Positions 45,219-55,265 of a stretch of DNA of 64,000 nt are shown piece after piece. The notes under the pieces were generated by a model. It ran no database searches, was not told the DNA's origin, and worked only from the letters and a program-made list of their open reading frames with translations. The DNA lies in the NCBI GenBank assembly GCA_900095095.1, contig FMBT01000325.1:124001-188000 (forward strand), given 5' to 3'. Each line of letters opens with the position of its first letter. The stretch's first letter is position 1. The stretch is from Fragilariopsis cylindrus CCMP1102 (Eukaryota > Bacillariophyta > Bacillariophyceae > Bacillariales > Bacillariaceae). Made by a program: the position numbers and the translations under genes.

Positions 45219-46322
45219 CTATGAGGTCATTGCTTCCTTCTTTTCTTCACTAGGGCTTGTTGCATCACAACCCTTCGACGCCGATTTCGACGGCGTCATC
45301 GTCCAACCGTCCGGCCTCGACGCCCATTTCTTGTAATCCCAGTTGACATGTTTGCGCGGGAAGTTTCCCGTCCTCAATTCCATCATGGTCTCGTTGATCT
45401 CGTCCTGGGTGTTCATGACGATGGGTCCACGCCAGGCGATGGGTTCCTTGAGTTTCTTCCCGGCGAAGAGCATGACTCCCGCGGTTTGACCGGGAGCGGT
45501 GGTCATTGATATCCTTCGGTGGGTGGCATCGTCGGCGTCCAGCAAGACAATCGCTCCGTCTTTGGGTCCTCCCTTGCTGTTGCTTCCACCAGAACTGTTG
45601 TTGGCCTCGGAAAGGGCTCCCTCGTACACATATAAAAGCGCCGTGTCCATATCGCTGCTTATTTCGAATTCGACCACATCGTTTTCTTGCAGTTCGAAAT
45701 CAATCATCTGCACCGGTTGTTTGGTCCGAAAGGGCCCAACGACGGTGTTTCCAAAGGCTTCTCCGGCCAGGATTCTCGCCATGCTGCGTTTCTTGTCGCT
45801 GTTGCCATTGTTGCTGCTGCCACCACCAATGTCGAAGACGACCGGCATGTCTTCGTTGGACACAGTCCCGTAATCCGGATCGTCCATCTTGTGCTGCGAG
45901 GGAACGTTGATCCAGATCTGAAATCCCTGCATGACTTCTCCGTCTTCGTTGGCCCCGCCCTCGGCGTGCTCGACCCCCGATCCCACCGACATCCACTGCA
46001 TTCCCGGGCCGGAAAAGGTCTCCCGGTTTCCGAGGCTGTCTCCGTGCCGGCCCAGGCCCTTTCGAACGTAGGAGGCAATATCCATGCCCCTATGGGGATG
46101 CCAGCCGATTGGAAAGTCGTCCTCGTGGGTTGCCTTGGTTTCGGCCATGTTGAAATAGTCGCACATTAAAAAGGGATCGGATTCTTCCGAGGGAATCCCC
46201 GATGGAAAGGCCTGTTGGACGGAACGGTGATCGCCAAAGGGATGGGTGGTCCCGTGCTTGGCGATCTTCTTGATGGCCATGAAGCCGGTGGCTCCTTTTT
46301 TCAAATTCATGCTGGTTGTCAT
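45219..46322 (-). CDS. Pirin-family cupin protein, GC-rich gene
   Basis: Intact 367-residue pirin. The metal-binding cupin motif is FPIGWHPHRGMDIASYV (HxH pair), followed by QWMSVGSGVEHAEG (His and Glu of the second half). This fits the iron-binding site of human pirin (a nuclear NF-kB cofactor) and of bacterial quercetinases. A second cupin barrel follows. It is about 70 residues longer than typical pirins owing to a Gly/Asn/Ser linker and a C-terminal tail. Its third positions are plainly richer in G and C than those of any neighbour, and runs of GC-rich codons are obvious. That suggests a different history, perhaps transfer, or strong codon selection. ATG 46322 is the only good start. Confidence 0.88.
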   Translation of the reverse strand: MTTSMNLKKGATGFMAIKKIAKHGTTHPFGDHRSVQQAFPSGIPSEESDPFLMCDYFNMAETKATHEDDFPIGWHPHRGMDIASYVRKGLGRHGDSLGNRETFSGPGMQWMSVGSGVEHAEGGANEDGEVMQGFQIWINVPSQHKMDDPDYGTVSNEDMPVVFDIGGGSSNNGNSDKKRSMARILAGEAFGNTVVGPFRTKQPVQMIDFELQENDVVEFEISSDMDTALLYVYEGALSEANNSSGGSNSKGGPKDGAIVLLDADDATHRRISMTTAPGQTAGVMLFAGKKLKEPIAWRGPIVMNTQDEINETMMELRTGNFPRKHVNWDYKKWASRPDGWTMTPSKSASKGCDATSPSEEKKEAMTS

Positions 46323-47395
46323 ATGGTAGTGCTGTAATCGAATATACAGCTGCAGTAGTTTTCTTTCATTCTCGTTCTCAAGTAAAGGTTTCAGGTTTTG
46401 TGAATTTGGTAGGTCGAATAGAAGTTGTTTTTATTCTTCTCTTTTCGAATTATACTTTATGAGAGCTACCATCATAAAAATACGGAGTAATTTTCATCGA
46501 ATCAAAAATCCCTCACCGTATTTAAATCACCGGGAGCACAAAAGGAGGTGATCCGGTGAGTTACTGTCTCTTTTTGGGTTCAAAACGGCGAGTTACGGCG
46601 AGATAATCATATTATCTACGAGTGTTACTGTAGTTCCTTTTGTAAAAAATGGAACAAAAATATCTTTTTAATCGAATGAATCGAATGAATCAAGGTCATG
46701 TGTCTTTTCTACAGTATTTGATATTTTTAGCGGGCAGGGGTAATAAATTTTATGACCCAAGATTTTTAGTATATATTTTACCACGGACTATGCACACAGC
46801 CATATCTGAGCAGCGCCCAATTAATTTATTACTTTACAACATCGCCATCATCATACCTGGTACTTGTAATAAGAACGCCCGAGTAGAATTACAACACCAC
46901 ATCAAACGATATATTTATATTGTGTAGACGTAGTCTACCTTCAAGCAATACTTGATATCTTAACTATTACACATAAAGCCTTTAGGTACTATTGCAATCG
47001 GCTTGGGCCTGCTAATATATTGTACTTTTCTCCCTGATTTTGAGATCCATTCTGATTAATTTGTCAGCAGTAGCCATAAATATATAAATTGAATGAATCG
47101 AACCGGAACGATCGATTTTTGCCATCTTCCATCCTCGTCGTAACATCAGAATAATACATTAATAAAAGGGAGAAAAAAATCCTTTTTCTTGCGATCTAAT
47201 ATTGTCTTTGAAAGAAAACGAAAGTTGTTTTCATTCGAACGAATATCTATATTATAATCAATCATCGATCCAACACATCCCTTCTCACGGTCAATATTTT
47301 CACGAGCTATAATTATCACGTCAAGTATTGAATATTCACATAAAATAAATCGTTAATAAAACACAACAAAAATAAACAGACGGAAAACAATTATA
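46323..47395. promoter_or_regulatory. Divergent spacer
   Basis: 1.07 kb between divergent pirin and kinase genes. An open frame 46649-46927 has no recognisable features. A 14-nt chance match to the complement of a 16S rRNA tail occurs near 46541. No specific element recognised. Confidence 0.4.
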
Positions 47396-48888
47396 ATGTC
47401 GTCGTCTTCGGAGGAGAAAGAGAAGGAGAGGGAGGAAGATTCTATTGATACCCCAGTCCCCAGTTCAAAGAGCGGGAAACGCTTCGAGGAATTATATCGA
47501 TTGAAAGGAGTGGTGAGTTTTTTTTTTTCCCCCTCTGTTCTTAAGTTTTTTTTTTTTGAGTGAGCATCGAACAATGAATATGATGAGTGACAAATAAATA
47601 ATAAAACCGAAACTGATTGTCGGGGTTGATACGTAAATTTGTTGAATTTGTCGCACGGCAAAATCGATCCCATATCAGTTTTGAGAAAAAGAAAAGAAAA
47701 ATGGGGTGGGGAAAGGAAAACAAAATACATTGTCTTTCATTTTTTTCATTCGTCAGAGCATGTCTATTTTCTCTCTCACTCACCATTGTCATTTTTGTTT
47801 TTGTTGGTCTTGCGTTATAATGTAGCTTGGAACGGGAGCCTTTTCTACCGTTCGTATGGGTTACCATCGATCGAATAGAGAAAAGACGTACGCTGTCAAA
47901 TGCGTGAATCGGAAAAAATTAACGGAAGAAGATGAGGCTGCTCTCTTGGACGAGGTTTCAATCTTGAAAGAAATGAAACACTATCACATCATCCGACTGT
48001 TTGATTTTTTTAAAGAATCATCAACGTATTATCTAGTCATGGAAGAGATGACCGGAGGTGAATTATTTGATCGGATTGTTGCTAAAGCATACTATAATGA
48101 AAAGGAAGCAAGAGATACATGCAAAATTTTACTCGAGGCTGTTGGGTATATGCATAGCAATAACGTCGCACATAGAGATTTGAAACCTGAAAATTTATTG
48201 CTTGTTAGTATAAGCGACGATTCCGAGGTCAAAATCGCTGATTTTGGATTCGCGAAGAAGGTATACGAGGAAAGCAGTCTCGTCACACAGTGTGGAACGG
48301 TAAGTGTGGATGGAAGTTGTTATAAGTATTTGTTCATTTTACGGTCTGTCAAAATTTTATTCGATATTACTGTATATCATCCCTCCTCACTTTAATAAAA
48401 ATTGCGTTTGTAAAATGCGTTTGTGAAAATAAATAAATTAATAGCCGGGATATGTCGCACCAGAAATATTGGAAGGACTTAAGTACGATCAACGAGCTGA
48501 TATGTGGTCGGTCGGTGTTATCCTATATATCCTGTTGGGTGGTTACCCGCCATTCATCGAAAATACTCAACGAGAGCTCTTTCGAAAAATTAAGAAGGGT
48601 GATTATGAATTCCATGAGGAATATTGGGGAACAGTGTCGACGGAGGCAAGGACTTTGATCAAATCCCTCTTAACGGTCGATCCAAAAGAAAGGTTAACCG
48701 CTCAACAGGCACTCGAAAATCCATGGATTCATGGTGATGCCGATTCCCTAGCAAAGAAGGGTCTAGATAAAAATTTAGCATCTCTAAAGAAGTTCAACGC
48801 GAAGAGAAAATTCAAAGCTGCTGTGTCGACTGTGGTGGCTGTAAATAAACTAAATTCTTTAGGGGCAGCCTTCAAAATATGGGCGTGA
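47396..48888 (+). CDS. Calcium/calmodulin-dependent protein kinase (CaMKI-like)
   Basis: Three exons: 47396-47512, 47826-48299 and 48445-48888, all phase 0 (GTGAGT...TAG, GTAAGT...TAG); 344 residues. Kinase landmarks in order: Gly loop LGTGAFSTVRMG, catalytic Lys YAVKCVN, HRDLKPENLLL, IADFGFAKK, and GT|PGYVAPEIL across the second junction, with WSVGVILYILLGGYPPF and a C-lobe ending LENPWIHG. The tail KKFNAKRKFKAAVSTVVAV is basic-amphipathic, as in the autoinhibitory and calmodulin-binding segment of CaMKI. It phosphorylates Ser/Thr in response to calcium. No EF-hands are present, so it is not a CDPK. The first intron carries long T runs. Frame intact. Confidence 0.9.
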
Positions 48889-49435
48889 AAGAATCATGAT
48901 AAAACGATGGAGATTGATCAAAAGAGAAGAAAAATTATTGTCTATACGACAACAAACCAACGACGGTTTTCCCATATTATTCTTGCAGAGGCGTTGTATG
49001 TAAAAAAATAGTCCAGCTTTTTGTGAATTACAAATGAACTATCATCATGGTCAAAAAAAATTTGCTATTTCTTTTCGTCAAACTAGATTTAGCATTTTAG
49101 TATGGATGCATTATTTTCGTTTCGTTATTTCGCACTAGCTAGTCTAAGACCACCCAACAAGAACATTTTATATATTTTTCCTTCGAATACATCAATACCG
49201 TATTGAATACACGCAAACTACTATACCTGAGAAGACAATTTACCTTGAGCAACATAGTAGCAGTTGCACGCTTATTGAGAAAAGCAAGCAACCTATTGTT
49301 TGGGGGTTAAGCTACGTGAATGTAGGAACGATATAATTTTGTTTTGGAAAAAAAAAAATCAGCGAACTTTTTTTCTATTTAATACAGACTCTATTTTTTA
49401 AATAGTTAGTTTAATTATTAGCAATAGCACTTAGT
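48889..49435. other. Convergent 3' spacer
   Basis: 547 bp AT-rich; nothing recognised. Confidence 0.6.
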
Positions 49436-50403
49436 TTATTTAGCAATATCAGCCTTGGAAATGTAAGATAGTTTTGGATAACTTGTGGTTAGGTACGAGT
49501 TTCCCTGTTTCTGTAGCAGAGCTTGATTAGGACCTTTTCCACCTGGAGCACCCTCTCCGTAACCAGAGTACAATTGGTCTACTATATCCATACCCTCTAT
49601 AACGACACCAAAAGGTGAGAAACCCTGTTTGTCTAAAAAGCCATTTCCCTTTTCTCCAGTATTCACAAAGATTTGCGTTGTTCTTGTGTTCGGACCCGCA
49701 GTAGCAAAAACAACTGTTCCCCGACTGTTGGTTACTTTCACGGGGTCGTCAGGGATGCTCGATGATCTCCATTTGGTCATAACACTTGGATCACCATTTA
49801 TACCGAATTGAGAAATAAATCCTGGAAGCACGCGAAAGAAGCGGCAGTCATTGTAAAAACCGTTCGTTACAAGCTCCTTTTAAAGAAAAAAGAAAAACAA
49901 ATAAAGTTGACTATGATTAGCATAAATGGCTCATTATTTTGTATAACGAATACACACACATATATATTAAGAAACCAAAAATAAGATCAATATTAATGTG
50001 AACTTACTTCGAATCTTGCCACACCACGGGGCGCCCATTCAGGCTTCATTTGAATCTTAATAGTTCCGCTTTTATCTGAATCTACACCGATGTTGTTAAC
50101 TTTGATTTCAATGATATTCCCCGATGGACTTGTGTCTGTTTCTTCGGCAAATGCAGGAAGAGGTTTGCTTCCACCTACTGCTACAAGAGCTGATGCTCCA
50201 AGGAATTTTTTCACAGTTGAAAAGAAACCTCTTCGTTCTTGGTCATTGTTCTGTTGTTCCTGTAGTGATGTGTTTATTCTCATCGTCCCTTGTGATAGTG
50301 ATGTACGGCTATTAGTGGGAGTACTGAATGCGTGGATCCTGTGTGTTGTCACAAGAGCCATAGTCATCAAGGCAAACATTTTGGTAATCATAGTCAACAT
50401 CAT
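49436..50403 (-). CDS. Thylakoid-lumen cyclophilin-type peptidyl-prolyl isomerase
   Basis: Exon 1 is 50008-50403 and exon 2 is 49436-49876. The 131-nt intron is phase 0 (GTAAGT...AAAAG); 278 residues. Targeting is bipartite. An ER signal ends IHAFSTP (Phe at the plastid cleavage site). A twin-arginine lumenal signal RRGFFSTVKKF, a hydrophobic segment and the cleavage site AFA|EE follow. The cyclophilin fold follows: FYNDCRFFRVLPGFISQFG, GTVVFATAGPNTRTTQIFVN, FSPFGVVIEGMDIVDQLY. It would assist folding of lumenal proteins by cis-trans proline isomerisation; the FFR replaces the usual FHR, so catalysis may differ. A 60-residue spacer between signal and fold is normal for lumen cyclophilins. Confidence 0.88.
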
Positions 50404-51134
50404 TTTTCTTATTCTTTTTTTAGTTTAAAATACGGCTGTAAATGAGGGATAATACAAAAGATATTATGGGCGTAGGAAGGCAAATACAAATTGAATAACT
50501 TTTAGTGGAAGCAGTTTGTGTAATGGAAGGTATCTATTCTTCTGTGTATGGCGATGAGTTGTTATAATGATAAAGAAGAATGACGTTCGGCTCGTTGTTC
50601 AAGAGTTGAAAATATATTATGATGAAATAAATTATTATGAGTCAGAACAGCGTAACTGGTAGTCTTACTAGCGTAAATAATCATTCTTGGGAACGGAAAA
50701 TCTCGTTTTAAATTTGATGGCACAAACGATTGTTCGCTCAAGCGATCGTCAAACGATCGTCAAAAGACACACATCAATCACATGCAAGAATTCAGGACGC
50801 CTCACATCAATCACATGCAAATAACAAGAAGAAATCGGCACGCATCACATACGGGTTCTTATTGATTCTTTTTTTAAGTCATACTGCTGGAACTTGTTCG
50901 TACTGTAAAAAGAAGGCTCTCGAAGACTGACTTAGCTCTATATGATTAAACTCAGTCGTTGATAAAATAACATACTTTTTAAACGGCGTCTGTTCATCGA
51001 AATGCTTTGATGTTTTGTGTTTTGATTGATGATGGCTCGATGTTCGATCTCTCTAATGCTTAGCACATTTGTTAACATGTTCAATATTCAATGTATGTGT
51101 AGGTAGGCAGGACGCCCATACAGTCACAGCAACG
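50404..51134. promoter_or_regulatory. Divergent spacer with short direct repeats
   Basis: 730 bp. CACATCAATCACATGCAA occurs twice (about 50768 and 50802), next to a doubled ACGATCGTCAA word (about 50744-50762). An open frame 50730-50930 contains these repeats but shows no protein features. Confidence 0.5.
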
Positions 51135-52517
51135 ATGATGAAAGCTAAATCATGTTTAGGTAGTTGTACAAGTAACAGCAACATTATCCTCCTTTTTCTC
51201 GTTGCAGGTATTGTTATTCTTAGTCTTGATCAATGGAAAACAAAAAATGAATCTTCTTCCTTTCTGGCGGTAGGCGTATTAGTCGCAGCATTTGCAGCGG
51301 GTGGAGGTGGAGGTGGATTTGGTGGAGGTGGTAAAGCAGCAGGTGGTGGATTTAGTTCCACTGGTAAGACTAAGAATAAAAGTACCAGTGACAAAAAGGC
51401 AAACAAAAATACGAGGAAAAAACGATCTGGTCTCGCCGAAATGACGACAACGGCAACGACAACGACAACGACAACAACTCAATCAAATACAAAAGGCGAA
51501 CAACAGCAATTAGACAAATGGGGACTGCCGCCCACCACATTGGAGGATATATTTCCACCATTACCAGGAGATACCAAACTGGATCCCATTGATTCATCCA
51601 AGGATCACTATACACTTTCAGAAATTAAGGATAATTTGAAAGATCATGTCGATCTTGGGGATCTTACTCGTTACTTTGACGATATGGGAATCGCAAAGAT
51701 ACCCAATGGCGATGGTACTATCATGCGTCTACGACTACTGCATCAATCTCCACCTGTTCTGTCGTTAGATCACTTCTTAACCGAAGACGAATGTCGAGAC
51801 ATTAGATCAGTAGCAACAACAGCAGACGCAGCAGATGATGACGAAGCGTCGTCATCCACGATAGCACATCGGGTCGATTCGGCTACATTCCAGGGCGCTT
51901 TGAGTACACGTACGTCGACCTCTTGGTTTTGCCGTTACGATAAATTGCCGACTCTATTGACGAAGGCTCATCATCTACTTGGTGTACCATTGGAAACGAT
52001 GGAAGAACCACAGATAGTACGATACAAAGGCGGAGAGGAATTTTCGTGGCATTACGATGAGGTTCCATCGTCACAATTAACGAATGGTGGTCAACGACTT
52101 GGGACCCTTCTCGTATATCTAACAGAAGTTTCGCCGTCAAAAGGAGGTGGTACGACTTTTAGAGATTTGAAAGAATCGTCATCATCATCGTCACCACTCG
52201 TTATGCAACCTCAAATGGGTAGTGCGTTATTATTTTTTCCATCTTTTAGAGATGGAAAACCTGATGATCGTACATTGCATATGAGTGAAGTGTTGATAGG
52301 CGATGATCGCGAAGACAAGAACAACAACAATAATAATAATAATAATAATAGTGACGACGACGATGATTATAAATGGATCGTTCAAATGTGGACCCATCAA
52401 CGTAACTACCAAGCTACGCTCCCAGTGGGCAACTCAAATGAAGCCGCTCGTGATATAGTGGAGGAAATCGGCACTAAAATGGGATATACCGATGTCAATT
52501 ATATTGCACGGAGATAG
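51135..52517 (+). CDS. Prolyl 4-hydroxylase-like 2-oxoglutarate/Fe(II) dioxygenase, membrane-anchored
   Basis: Intact; ATG 51135 is preferred (460 residues), with an in-frame ATG at 51069 as an alternative. N-terminal membrane segment (IILLFLVAGIVILSL), then a Gly-rich stretch and a Lys/Thr-rich linker. The C-terminal dioxygenase domain has the iron triad: FSWHYDEVP (HxD), DDRTLHMSEVL (distal His), and the 2-oxoglutarate Lys in YKWIVQMWTHQ. Family members hydroxylate proline in secretory proteins (collagen, plant cell-wall glycoproteins), which suits a type II membrane protein of ER or Golgi. An Asn/Asp-rich insert sits between the distal His and the Lys. It diverges from the cyclophilin gene. 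Confidence 0.85.
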   Translation: MMKAKSCLGSCTSNSNIILLFLVAGIVILSLDQWKTKNESSSFLAVGVLVAAFAAGGGGGGFGGGGKAAGGGFSSTGKTKNKSTSDKKANKNTRKKRSGLAEMTTTATTTTTTTTQSNTKGEQQQLDKWGLPPTTLEDIFPPLPGDTKLDPIDSSKDHYTLSEIKDNLKDHVDLGDLTRYFDDMGIAKIPNGDGTIMRLRLLHQSPPVLSLDHFLTEDECRDIRSVATTADAADDDEASSSTIAHRVDSATFQGALSTRTSTSWFCRYDKLPTLLTKAHHLLGVPLETMEEPQIVRYKGGEEFSWHYDEVPSSQLTNGGQRLGTLLVYLTEVSPSKGGGTTFRDLKESSSSSSPLVMQPQMGSALLFFPSFRDGKPDDRTLHMSEVLIGDDREDKNNNNNNNNNNSDDDDDYKWIVQMWTHQRNYQATLPVGNSNEAARDIVEEIGTKMGYTDVNYIARR

Positions 52518-52882
52518 TTGTTTACTCTGGTTTGATCAACTGGTACATACTGATGCTGATATAAATTGATATTACACCTTCAACAGAGATGATGACGACG
52601 ACGATGCGATTTACTGCACAGATACACACATGATTACGCAGATAGACACAAAAACACATCTTTTGTGTTGCAAAATTGCTTTAAAATTACAAGAGTTGAC
52701 GTTGACGATTATTCTTTAATGTGTCCGCTGACACGAAGGATGGAAAGAGCACAGTATTAAGGACAGTGATCTTCCAACTAACTTGTAACATGATGTAAAT
52801 TCACTATTGATGAACAAACAAAGCGATTATTGCTAGTTTCGATGGATATACACAAATCTCTCAACGACTATTTATATTATTA
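52518..52882. other. Convergent 3' spacer
   Basis: 365 bp, no gene seen. Confidence 0.6.
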
Positions 52883-54112
52883 TTATTTAGTACTTATAGA
52901 CAACCTTTCCGATAGCTCCTCTGTAACACGAATTGCCGCTCCTACGGCACCTTCCATAACACCTGGTGAATGAAGGTCTGTTTCGGTCCCAGCGAATAGC
53001 AATGTACCGTCCCATTCGGATTTGGCAAGAGCCTTTTTTGGTTGGGGGTGGGGAGAAATTTCCGTTGGGTCTGTTTCATTGCTGATATATCGTTCTTGCG
53101 GCCACCTCTTTACATAAAATTCATCAAAGGAACGGATAAACTTTCTAATTTCGGATGTTTCGAGAATTGAATCCGATGATAACGATTGACACATCTGTTC
53201 TGCGCAGTCTTTCGCCAACATTGCGTCGTTGTTTGTTTGATTGCTTAAAGAGGCTAGTGTAAAAAAGGTAAGGATGGATGTTTTCCCCGTATCATCAGAA
53301 GATGGTGAGGAAAATGGTGACCCATCGTAAACTTGAAAAGCTGGACTTCGAAATCTCGGAGATATTAGTCCTCCTCGTAGGATGAGAGGCCAAAATTGAG
53401 GAGATGCTCCTCGATACACTAATGCGACTTTGGTAACGCCCGCCATCCAGGTTTGTGAGTTTGACATTGCATCTGATTTTACATTTGATAACTTAGGATG
53501 GAATGAAACATTGCAGGAGAGAATCTTTGGTGGAACCGCAAATATGACATGATTCGCTCGTACGATCTCACCAGAGTCCAATTCCACAGAGATACTATGA
53601 TCGATATTCCTCCGTACAGCAATGACTGGACAATCCACTTGTATACTACTACAGCTTTTATCGCTATCGACTATAGATTTTGTAAGTAATTCTTGGTAGA
53701 TTTTATTTACGAATTCAACAGCTCCACCAACAATTCTTGTAGTCGCTGATGAATCGTAATCATCACCGGGTTGAAGAAAAGTTTTAATTCCCAACGTTGA
53801 AGAATTCACTAAGGATTCCATGATAGTTGGTTGGTGCGGAGGCCAGATCCAAGCACCATCTAAATCGATTTTTCTTCCAGCGTCATCATTCTGCAACCTA
53901 CCACCTAATATAGATGTCGCCTCGAAAAGTTTCCATCGTAATTTTCGTTTATTATTTTTAATATTACTATTATCATCTGTCGTTACTATGTACTTATTAT
54001 TCAAATTTCGAGCCACAACTAGTCCGGAGAGGCCTCCACCCACGATTATAAAATCCAGCGTGCGACTGTCGTCGTTGCCGCTACTGTTATTGTTATTGTT
54101 TGTCGTCGGCAT
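52883..54112 (-). CDS. Flavin-containing amine oxidase family protein
   Basis: Intact, 409 residues from ATG 54112. The longer frame from ATG 54199 would add 29 residues ending ITSRTYN and cannot be excluded. FAD-binding start LDFIIVGGGLSGLVVARNL, then GGRLQND (substrate/flavin loop). A middle domain has IVRANHVIFAVPPKIL (typical of MAO/PAO), and the terminal FAD contact is LLFAGTETDLHSPGVMEGAV. Such enzymes oxidise amines or polyamines to aldehydes with release of peroxide, and related ones desaturate other substrates; the substrate is not evident. Asn/Ser-rich N-terminus, no signal peptide seen. It diverges from the 54.4 kb membrane protein with a 300-bp spacer containing TACAGTAT at 54315-54322. 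Confidence 0.85.
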   Translation of the reverse strand: MPTTNNNNNSSGNDDSRTLDFIIVGGGLSGLVVARNLNNKYIVTTDDNSNIKNNKRKLRWKLFEATSILGGRLQNDDAGRKIDLDGAWIWPPHQPTIMESLVNSSTLGIKTFLQPGDDYDSSATTRIVGGAVEFVNKIYQELLTKSIVDSDKSCSSIQVDCPVIAVRRNIDHSISVELDSGEIVRANHVIFAVPPKILSCNVSFHPKLSNVKSDAMSNSQTWMAGVTKVALVYRGASPQFWPLILRGGLISPRFRSPAFQVYDGSPFSSPSSDDTGKTSILTFFTLASLSNQTNNDAMLAKDCAEQMCQSLSSDSILETSEIRKFIRSFDEFYVKRWPQERYISNETDPTEISPHPQPKKALAKSEWDGTLLFAGTETDLHSPGVMEGAVGAAIRVTEELSERLSISTK

Positions 54113-54410
54113 GTTGTAAGTTCTACTTGTGATGTTTCGATTTTGAGATTGTACTGTATTAGTATTATATGTGTCATGATTGAGACAGTAGAAAAACAAT
54201 AATGGGCTGTTGAAGTTGTCGCACGACTGAAAAGGATTGTCGCGCCAAAAATACTCAAATATTATAAGTGTATCTTAATTTTTTATGATACACACAACAA
54301 ACTCATCATATCCATACAGTATCGAATTTCTATCTACTACTGAAGTAGTATCTTATTACTTCGATCATTATTATTATTTCTTGACAGGCGAGGGGAGGAC
54401 GACGAATTAG

Positions 54411-55082
54411 ATGAATTATAGTATTTGTATCGTGTTTCTTTTGCTGTTTCCGCTTGCGTCGGTGCACTCGTTTTCGACTCTACCGAGAGTAGGAACCAAT
54501 GAGCGTCGTCGTTCTTGTTTTAGTCACATTTGCAACGAGAAGAAGCGCACCGTTTTCGGTCCACCAAGGGGTGATTGGATGGCAATGCCAAATCTTTGGA
54601 CAATAGAATACTTTAGAATGAATAACAACAGCAACAACGAAAACAACAAAGATGATCATTCGAATCGGCTTATTCTGCTTTGCCGTCGTCTACAGTTGAT
54701 TATACGGGGATACGGTCCAGCGTTTCTGTTGGGATATGTATTCATTGACTGTTTGTATTCTGGTTACGCCGTATGGAGGTATAGGCAAATTAGATATGTA
54801 TCCATTCTCGGCTTCATTATGGGCTTACGACCAGTACAACAACAAATAATACAACCAGTAATCATAAAAATAGCGACGAAATCAGTAACGGTCGTGAGCC
54901 TAACATATCTCAAACTTCACGCACTGAAGATTGTCTTAGCGATGTTACAAATACCGTTGTGGAATATACTAATGGAAAGAGCAAATCGTCAGTGGTTGTG
55001 GTCGAAGCGACGGTTTGTTGTCGTGGTTGGATCAGCGGTAACAGTGGCGCTGACGCTATTTGGAAGTGTCATGTTACGATAG
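54411..55082 (+). CDS. Plastid-targeted small membrane protein, unknown function
   Basis: Intact 223-residue frame. Signal peptide MNYSICIVFLLLFPLASVHS followed by FS, the Phe-after-cleavage pattern of diatom plastid presequences. Next are a basic transit stretch, an Asn-rich low-complexity insert, then three or four hydrophobic helices (GPAFLLGYVFIDCLYSGYAV, LTYLKLHALKIVLAML, FVVVVGSAVTVALTLFG). A repeated-looking basic-aromatic motif (RYRQIRY, QWLWSKRR) lies between them. Family not recognised. It converges closely with the ROK kinase gene. Confidence 0.7.
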   Translation: MNYSICIVFLLLFPLASVHSFSTLPRVGTNERRRSCFSHICNEKKRTVFGPPRGDWMAMPNLWTIEYFRMNNNSNNENNKDDHSNRLILLCRRLQLIIRGYGPAFLLGYVFIDCLYSGYAVWRYRQIRYVSILGFIMGLRPVQQQIIQPVIIKIATKSVTVVSLTYLKLHALKIVLAMLQIPLWNILMERANRQWLWSKRRFVVVVGSAVTVALTLFGSVMLR

Positions 55083-55265
55083 AGGAATATAATTTATGTT
55101 GATCTTCCCCGTCACGTACTACTATAATATGTAGGTAGATTAATATCAAATGATACACTTTTTCTACAATAAATTATATTGGTCGTACTTCTGTACCTGA
55201 ATTAATAATAGCACACCTTTTTTTTGGATTAATTAATCATTATTTTTAGCCAAAATGATATCTGT
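55083..55265. other. Short convergent 3' spacer
   Basis: About 180 bp, AT-rich; 3' UTRs probably abut. Confidence 0.6.

Noticed and set aside
46538-46554. 14-nt match to the complement of the bacterial 16S rRNA 3' tail (AAAGGAGGTGATCC)
   Set aside because: Match stops after 14 bases, no rRNA flanks on either side; chance match in a eukaryotic spacer.
46649-46927. 92-codon open frame in the pirin/kinase spacer
   Set aside because: Composition looks like random AT-rich sequence; no features.
50730-50930. 66-codon open frame upstream of the dioxygenase gene
   Set aside because: Consists largely of short direct repeats; no protein features.
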